Below are positions 58,109 through 64,000 of a stretch of 64,000 nucleotides of DNA, in pieces (the stretch's first letter is position 1; every line of letters starts with the position of its first letter). A model generated the notes under the pieces. The model was not told the origin of the DNA and searched no databases. It worked only from the letters and a program-made list of their open reading frames with translations. The stretch comes from an uncultured Alphaproteobacteria bacterium (lineage in GTDB: Bacteria; Pseudomonadota; Alphaproteobacteria; HIMB59): positions 62,001-126,000 of the forward strand of contig CABZMT010000002.1 of assembly GCA_902526965.1 (NCBI GenBank), written 5' to 3'. The position numbers were made by a program, and so were the translations under genes.

Positions 58109-58651
58109 TTAAGTTTCTTTCGAAATTATCTGTTTTAAACGATCAATTTTCATATCTACGGTTATATCGTTTGGCATCAGTCTTTTCATTTCTTCATAAA
58201 CCTTAAGTGCCTCTTCGTAGTTTTTATAATAAATCAAAATTCTACTAAGGCCGTCAAGGGCTCCGAAATGTCTGGGTTCTAAATACAAAGTAGCCTCTAT
58301 ATCTCTCATAGAGCTTTCATAGTCCCCCATCATAAAAAAAAATGTGGCTCTTTTATTGTAAGCCTCTGCAAAGTCTGGCTCCTCTTGAATTATGAAATCT
58401 AAAGAAGCGATAGCATCTTTATAGTTTTTTGAACTGAAAAAATAAGGCATGTTATCCATGATTGTCTGAGCTTCAGAATTTTCAGTTATCAGCCATTCTT
58501 CCCAAATTTGAGATACTATAAGACTTTGTTCTTTGTAGCTCTTAACCTCATAAAGCTGACTAAATAGATCATCAAGTTTAGGGCTGTTTTGATCTGCATA
58601 ACTAACGGATAGGTTAAAAAGAAAAGTAAATATAACAATAAAAATTTTCAT
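58109..58651 (-). CDS. Exported TPR-repeat protein
   Basis: Signal peptide; AEAYNKRATFFFMMGDYESSMRDIEATLYLEPRHFGALDGLSRIL. Confidence 0.85.
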   Translation of the reverse strand: MKIFIVIFTFLFNLSVSYADQNSPKLDDLFSQLYEVKSYKEQSLIVSQIWEEWLITENSEAQTIMDNMPYFFSSKNYKDAIASLDFIIQEEPDFAEAYNKRATFFFMMGDYESSMRDIEATLYLEPRHFGALDGLSRILIYYKNYEEALKVYEEMKRLMPNDITVDMKIDRLKQIISKET

Positions 58652-58681
58652 CTAATTTGTTAAATTACGCATATATATAAT

Positions 58682-59107
58682 ATGCAGTTTAAAAAAATAT
58701 TTTATACTACCGTATCCATATTTCTATTTAGTACTCTATCAATCGCAGATACTATTGATAAAACTGAGTTTAGCGAAACGCAAGCTATAATTGAAAGCCA
58801 ACTAAAAGCCTTTATTAACAAAGATGCAGAAGGGGCTTTTTTTCATGCATCTCCTTATATTAAAATGAGGTTTAATAACCCTCAAGATTTTATGAGCATG
58901 GTTGAGAATTACTACGAGCCAGTTTATAACCCAAAAGATTATTATTTCATGGAGTCTAAATTTTTTGAAGGATCAATTTATCACCAATTGCAGATAATCT
59001 CTCAAGACAATGTTTCTTATCTAGCAATGTACTCGCTAGTTAAAGATAATGGTGAATGGAAAATATCAGGGTGTTCTATTTACCCAATGAACCAACAATC
59101 AATTTAA
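58682..59107 (+). CDS. DUF4864-like exported protein
   Basis: Signal peptide; IIESQLKAFINKDAEGAFFHASPYIKMRF; WKISGCSIYP. Confidence 0.75.
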   Translation: MQFKKIFYTTVSIFLFSTLSIADTIDKTEFSETQAIIESQLKAFINKDAEGAFFHASPYIKMRFNNPQDFMSMVENYYEPVYNPKDYYFMESKFFEGSIYHQLQIISQDNVSYLAMYSLVKDNGEWKISGCSIYPMNQQSI

Positions 59108-59971
59108 TTTTTTTAATTTAGAATAAATCAAATAACCTGAGATAATAATTAAAATGGCTCCTAATATTTCAATTGTTGAAGGGTAATGATTGAAAACAAC
59201 AATGCTTATAACTATCCCAAAAATTATCTGTGAGTAATGCGTAATACTAAAAAATGAGGCTTCAATCCTTCTAAGGGAATAGATTAAAATCATCATAGCA
59301 ACGCCATCAATCAAACCGGCACTTATCATTATTAAAAAATCGTTCATAGCAATATCTTTATAATGATTTATTGAAAATATTGTAAAAATTATACCAGCAG
59401 TCGCCATACTATAAAAAGTTAAAGCCATAGTTCTCTCGGACTTCCCATATACCCGAACAGTAAAATCTAAACACGCTAATGATATTACTCCTAAGACTAA
59501 AAAAATAACTCCTAAAGAATTAAATCCTGCATTTAAACTAAAACCTGAGACCATAAAAACTGCTATCATTGCAAGTATTAAAGAAATTATTTTTGAAAGA
59601 TAAATACTTTCTTTCAAAATTACTATCCCCATTATTGAAAGGAGCACTGGAGCTGACAAAATTATTGGGTAAGCTATAGATAATGGGAGAAGAATTATTC
59701 CCTTAACTACAAAATAGTAAGTTAAAGTCATTAAAATTCCTCTGAAAAAGTGGAGTCTATAATTTTTAGTTTTTATTTCTGCAAAACTTTTTCTATACAG
59801 CAAGTAAATTAAAACTGGAATTAAAGCAGAGAAGCTGGCTATTGAAAAAATAACTGTATCTTTATAAAGATCACCAATTAGTTTTATGATTGTGTCTGCA
59901 ATGGAAAATAATAAAAAGGCAAAAGTACCTAAAATATATATTAAGTGCTTTTTACTCTCTAATTGAGACAT
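59099..59971 (-). CDS. EamA/DMT-family transporter
   Basis: About ten hydrophobic helices in two repeats; FFRGILMTLTYYFVVKGIILLPLSIAYPIILSAPVLLSIMG. Confidence 0.88.
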   Translation of the reverse strand: MSQLESKKHLIYILGTFAFLLFSIADTIIKLIGDLYKDTVIFSIASFSALIPVLIYLLYRKSFAEIKTKNYRLHFFRGILMTLTYYFVVKGIILLPLSIAYPIILSAPVLLSIMGIVILKESIYLSKIISLILAMIAVFMVSGFSLNAGFNSLGVIFLVLGVISLACLDFTVRVYGKSERTMALTFYSMATAGIIFTIFSINHYKDIAMNDFLIMISAGLIDGVAMMILIYSLRRIEASFFSITHYSQIIFGIVISIVVFNHYPSTIEILGAILIIISGYLIYSKLKKLN

Positions 59972-61223
59972 GGAATTTACTTCTATATCTCATTACCAAG
60001 AGTAATACGAACAATTTAATAATCAGTGGAATAAAAAAATAGAATATCATTATATTTGGAATATTGGGGTGTAACGAGAAATTAATAGACTGTAAATAGC
60101 CATAACCAGTTAATGCGATGCCTGCAGCGATACCAATGGCTGCTTTCTTAATTATTGAGAACAATGAAGTAAAGATCTGAGATAAACGATTGTCATTATT
60201 TTGATCAAGAATATCTGCTAATTCAATTTGAGGGATAATAAGATCAATTCCAATCCCAATACCAGTGATTAATATGACAAATAAATATATTTGCCAACTG
60301 TTGCTATTTGTAAAAATAACAAAAAGGAAACCAAATATAGTTAGGCTAGTACCAAACTGAAGAAGAAACATATTTGAGAATTTTCTTCCGTACAAATACC
60401 AGAAAGGTGTAGATATCAATGTTATTAAAAAATATAAAATTAATAAATAACCTGCATATTCGGTAAGACCCAAATAATCTGAAACGAATAAAATAAATAA
60501 ATTTGCAGTAAAGTTATTAGCAAGTAAGTTAAAAAATGTTATATAAGAAAAAGATACAATCTTTTTGTTTTTTTCTATAAATGATTTTAGTTGTACCCAA
60601 GAAATTTCGTTAGACTTATAATTTAGCTCGTCGTCATAAAATAAATAAAAAATTAATCCCCCTGTAATAGCTAAGATAATAAAAATTAACCCGCTTATTT
60701 TTATTACGTTTGGGTTTAACAAATCAACACCCTGAAGTTTTGAAATGATAGTAGGAATAATTAGAGCTGATAATACTCCTAAAATTGCAAATATTTCTTT
60801 AATTGCGGCTAAACGGAATCTTTTTTTAAGAATTTTTTTTTGATCTATTACAATTGAATCATAAGGAATAATTGCAATTGAGTAACTAATCAAAGCTAAA
60901 TTGTAAAAGAAAATGAAAGAATAAATGTTATCTGATTGAATAACATAAAGACCAAATAGAGAAAAAATAAATACTATTATACCAAGAAGGATTTGGTTTT
61001 TTTTTGATCGACCTGAAATAATTCTTTTTTCTGATAGGTAGCCAATTAAAAAGTCTGAAATAACATCAAATAATCTAGATGTTAATATTACTAAACCAAT
61101 GACACTTAAGGGGATACCTATTGATAAATTGTAAAATGTTGGCAAAAAAATAAATAATAATAAAAAACTTCCAGCAAGATAAAATGATTGAAAACTATAG
61201 GATAAAATGGATTTAAGGTTCAT
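59952..61223 (-). CDS. MFS/GPH-type transporter
   Basis: SRLFDVISDFLIGYLSEKR, about 12 TM helices. Confidence 0.85.
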   Translation of the reverse strand: MNLKSILSYSFQSFYLAGSFLLLFIFLPTFYNLSIGIPLSVIGLVILTSRLFDVISDFLIGYLSEKRIISGRSKKNQILLGIIVFIFSLFGLYVIQSDNIYSFIFFYNLALISYSIAIIPYDSIVIDQKKILKKRFRLAAIKEIFAILGVLSALIIPTIISKLQGVDLLNPNVIKISGLIFIILAITGGLIFYLFYDDELNYKSNEISWVQLKSFIEKNKKIVSFSYITFFNLLANNFTANLFILFVSDYLGLTEYAGYLLILYFLITLISTPFWYLYGRKFSNMFLLQFGTSLTIFGFLFVIFTNSNSWQIYLFVILITGIGIGIDLIIPQIELADILDQNNDNRLSQIFTSLFSIIKKAAIGIAAGIALTGYGYLQSINFSLHPNIPNIMIFYFFIPLIIKLFVLLLVMRYRSKFHVSIRE

Positions 61224-61313
61224 TTCTAGATTTTTTGTGATTGAACAACTTTGACTATATCAAAATATTAACTAGTGTTCAGTTAGCATTCATGCGGGGG
61301 CTGATTCGGCATT

Positions 61314-61829
61314 TCACTTTCCTCCTCTATATGTCGAGTCAGCCGTTCCTTTATACTCTATATCTAGTATCTGCCTCTTAATTTTTTTCCCCCACATATA
61401 ATCGCCAAGATTTCCGCTTTTCGTTACTACTCTATGACATGGGACTAGTAAACCCACAGGGTTCTTCCCAACCGCAGATGCTATAGCTCTTACAGCTTTT
61501 GGTTTTTTTATCTTTATGGCAAGATCAGAATAAGAAATTGTTTTACCATAGGGAATTTTCAAAATCTCCTTCCATACTTTTTTTTGTAATGGCGTTCCGT
61601 TGATAAATTTTATTTTAAGATATAATGGTTTTTGAATTTTTCCTTTAAAAAACTCAGTTATAAAAATATTAACTTTTCTAAAGATCAATCCTTTACTTGG
61701 ATTGTAGAGTTTTATGATACTCTTTGTTCTTTTATCATTATATTTGATTAAATAATGAATACCTTTTGGGCTATCTAGAACAAAAAACTTACTGATTGGT
61801 GTTTCGATAAAATCAAAACAATAACTCAT
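61314..61829 (-). CDS. ogt: Methylated-DNA--protein-cysteine methyltransferase
   Basis: PYGKTISYSDLA, RAIASAVGKNPVGLLVPCHRVV. Confidence 0.94.
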   Translation of the reverse strand: MSYCFDFIETPISKFFVLDSPKGIHYLIKYNDKRTKSIIKLYNPSKGLIFRKVNIFITEFFKGKIQKPLYLKIKFINGTPLQKKVWKEILKIPYGKTISYSDLAIKIKKPKAVRAIASAVGKNPVGLLVPCHRVVTKSGNLGDYMWGKKIKRQILDIEYKGTADSTYRGGK

Positions 61830-62908
61830 TAATTAAACATTTTTTTTACTTTGTCGAAAAATCCCTCTGTCATTGTCGAATTTTTCTTGGTAAGGGTGTC
61901 ATTAAATTTATTTAGAATTTTTTCTTGATCTGCTGATAAATTTACTGGGGTTTCAGCATGTACTCTAACAATCATATCCCCTCTAGTTTTTGCTCTTAAT
62001 ATACTCATGCCCTTACCTTTTATTCTTAGTTTGTGTCCCGACTGCATTCCCTTAGGAATTGAGACGTTAACCATTTTTTTTTCTATTGTGGGAACTTCAA
62101 TATTACCCCCCAAAGTAGCAGTAGTGAAAGGTATGGCAACATCGCATATAATGTTATCTCGCTCTCTTTGAAAAAGTTTGTGGTTATTTACATTGATAAA
62201 AACATAAAGGTCACCGTATGTGCCCCCTCTTTCTCCAGCCTCTCCCTCTCCACTCATTCTAATTCTGTTGCCAGTTTCAACCCCTGCGGGGATTTTGATT
62301 TGCAGTTTCTTATTTTGTTTTACTCTGCCTGTATTACTACATTTTGAGCATCGGCCCTTCATTTCTTGGCCTGTTCCGGCACATCTTCCACAGGTTCTCT
62401 CCATAGAAAAAAAGCCACTTTGTGTTCTAACTTTTCCATATCCTTGGCAAGTAGAGCAGCTTTTATAACTGTGTTGTTCGGGACAATTGATCATTTTAGG
62501 TATAGTTACGTCTAATGCTTTTCCAGCAAAAGCTTCCTCTAAGTCAATTGTGACATCGTAACGTAAGTCATCGCCTCTACTTTCGCGTTGCCCACCCTCA
62601 CCAAAGGCACCAAATATATCCTCAAAAATATCTGAAAATCCACCAAAGCCCTGCTGTCCAAACCCACCAGCTCCACCGCTGCCCTGTTCAAAAGCAGCAT
62701 GACCAAATTGATCGTATGTTTGTCTTTTTTTGGGGTCTTTTAAAATTTCATAAGCTTGGCTTACATCTTTAAATTTTTGTTCAGCGGAAGCGTCACCCTG
62801 ATTACGATCAGGATGATATTTCATTGCTAATTTACGGTAGGCGCTTTTAATATCATTGTCGCTAGCTTCACGGGATATACCTAGAGTGTCATAAAAATCC
62901 TCAGCCAT
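61829..62908 (-). CDS. dnaJ: Chaperone DnaJ
   Basis: J-domain HPDRNQGD, G/F region, zinc-finger CxxCxGxG-like repeats. Confidence 0.97.
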   Translation of the reverse strand: MAEDFYDTLGISREASDNDIKSAYRKLAMKYHPDRNQGDASAEQKFKDVSQAYEILKDPKKRQTYDQFGHAAFEQGSGGAGGFGQQGFGGFSDIFEDIFGAFGEGGQRESRGDDLRYDVTIDLEEAFAGKALDVTIPKMINCPEQHSYKSCSTCQGYGKVRTQSGFFSMERTCGRCAGTGQEMKGRCSKCSNTGRVKQNKKLQIKIPAGVETGNRIRMSGEGEAGERGGTYGDLYVFINVNNHKLFQRERDNIICDVAIPFTTATLGGNIEVPTIEKKMVNVSIPKGMQSGHKLRIKGKGMSILRAKTRGDMIVRVHAETPVNLSADQEKILNKFNDTLTKKNSTMTEGFFDKVKKMFN

Positions 62909-62931
62909 AATAAATTAACGCAAGCTAAGAT

Positions 62932-64000
62932 TTACTGTCCGCTTGCTTTTTTATCGTCGTCTACTTCTTCGTAATCAGCATCGATAACATCATCTTCATT
63001 TTTATTTTCATCAGATTTATTTTCTTGCTGTGGTTGTTCTGCACCAGGTGCTTCAGTTGATTGCTGGTCTTTGTACATCGCTTCACCCATCTTCATGGAT
63101 GATTGAGTAAGATTTTGTGTTTTTTGTTTTATAGCTTCAGCATCATTTTTTTCAAGGGCCTCTTTTAAATCTTTCAAGTCAGCTTCTATCTTAGATTTAT
63201 CTTCTGAACTTATTTTATCGCCATGCTCTTTGATGTTCTTTTCAACTTGAAAAACTAAACTATCTGCTTGGTTTTTAACATCAACTTCTTCTCTTTTTTT
63301 CTTATCTGTTTCTGCGTTAGCCTCTGCATCTTTTACCATTTTGTCGATCTCTTCATCTGACAAACCTCCGGATGCTTGTATTTTAATCTGCTGTTCTTTT
63401 CCTGTGGATTTATCTTTTGCAGACACATTGACAATACCATTGGCATCGATGTCAAATGTTACTTCAATTTGAGGAGTTCCTCTTGGCGCTGGGGGTATGC
63501 CAACTAGATCAAATTGACCAAGAAGCTTATTATCAGCAGCCATTTCTCTTTCACCTTGGAAAACCCTTATAGTAACTGCGTTTTGATTGTCTTCTGCAGT
63601 AGAAAAGACCTGACTTTTTTTTGTTGGAACAGTGGTATTTCTCTCGATTAACTTGGTAAATACTCCTCCTAGTGTTTCAATACCAAGTGAAAGTGGTGTT
63701 ACATCTAAAAGCAATACATCTTTTACATCACCTTGAAGAACACCTGCTTGGATTGCAGCACCCATGGCTACAACCTCATCGGGGTTAACACCCTTACTTG
63801 GGTCTTTACCAAAAAAGTTCTTAACAATTTCAGTTACCTTAGGCATTCTTGTCATTCCACCAACTAAGATCACATCATTAATATCGCTTGCTGAAAGGCC
63901 TGCATCGCTTAAAGCTTTTTTACAAGGTTCAATGGTGCTCTGAAGAAGGTCATCAACCAGCTCTTCAAGTTTAGCTCTTGTTAATTTTACATTTAAGTGT
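62932..64000 (-). CDS. dnaK: Chaperone DnaK, C-terminal part (runs off window end)
   Basis: [44 protein letters not shown]; reading frame continues upstream to the window edge. Confidence 0.97.
   Translation of the reverse strand, partial: HLNVKLTRAKLEELVDDLLQSTIEPCKKALSDAGLSASDINDVILVGGMTRMPKVTEIVKNFFGKDPSKGVNPDEVVAMGAAIQAGVLQGDVKDVLLLDVTPLSLGIETLGGVFTKLIERNTTVPTKKSQVFSTAEDNQNAVTIRVFQGEREMAADNKLLGQFDLVGIPPAPRGTPQIEVTFDIDANGIVNVSAKDKSTGKEQQIKIQASGGLSDEEIDKMVKDAEANAETDKKKREEVDVKNQADSLVFQVEKNIKEHGDKISSEDKSKIEADLKDLKEALEKNDAEAIKQKTQNLTQSSMKMGEAMYKDQQSTEAPGAEQPQQENKSDENKNEDDVIDADYEEVDDDKKASGQ

Noticed and set aside
61294-61310. tmRNA (ssrA) start, GGGGGCTGATTC
   Set aside because: Sequence runs straight into the ogt coding region with no tag ORF or tRNA-like 3' half; about 11 nt match only
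1-64000. CRISPR arrays, tRNA genes, IS elements, defence islands
   Set aside because: No regularly spaced repeats, cloverleaf-like sequences, transposase or recognised defence genes seen; content is core-genome like

Overview
AT-rich, gene-dense bacterial chromosome segment. Gene content and order point to a streamlined marine alphaproteobacterium carrying proteorhodopsin (SAR11/AEGEAN-169/HIMB59-like); this placement is inference and was not tested by phylogeny. No tRNA, rRNA, CRISPR array, prophage or transposon was recognised. Main blocks: recF-dnaN-dnaA-rpsT-mutM; ubiE-coaC-coaB-dut-thiF/moeB-fabA-fabB-fabI followed by two tiny entericidin-like lipoproteins; pnp-rpsO-truB-rbfA-infB-nusA; trmB-lnt-corC-ybeY-phoH-miaB-rimI; a SET-domain protein; pstSCAB-phoU; glnD-trpS-nfuA; glucosaminidase, polysaccharide deacetylase, tsaB, msrA; a blue-tuned proteorhodopsin with a complete retinal pathway (crtE/ispA, crtI, crtB, crtY, blh) beside ispH and pyruvate carboxylase; nth, dapB; tupABC; cysteine synthase and cystathionine gamma-lyase/synthase; transporters, ogt, dnaJ, dnaK. 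No clearly new multi-gene system was found. The best leads are signs of genome reduction and regulation: a 17-codon phoB-like stub after phoU, coaBC split by one in-frame stop, a terminator 15 nt upstream of nusA, a GC-rich candidate structured RNA upstream of metB, and gene pairs with overlapping starts or interlocked stops.
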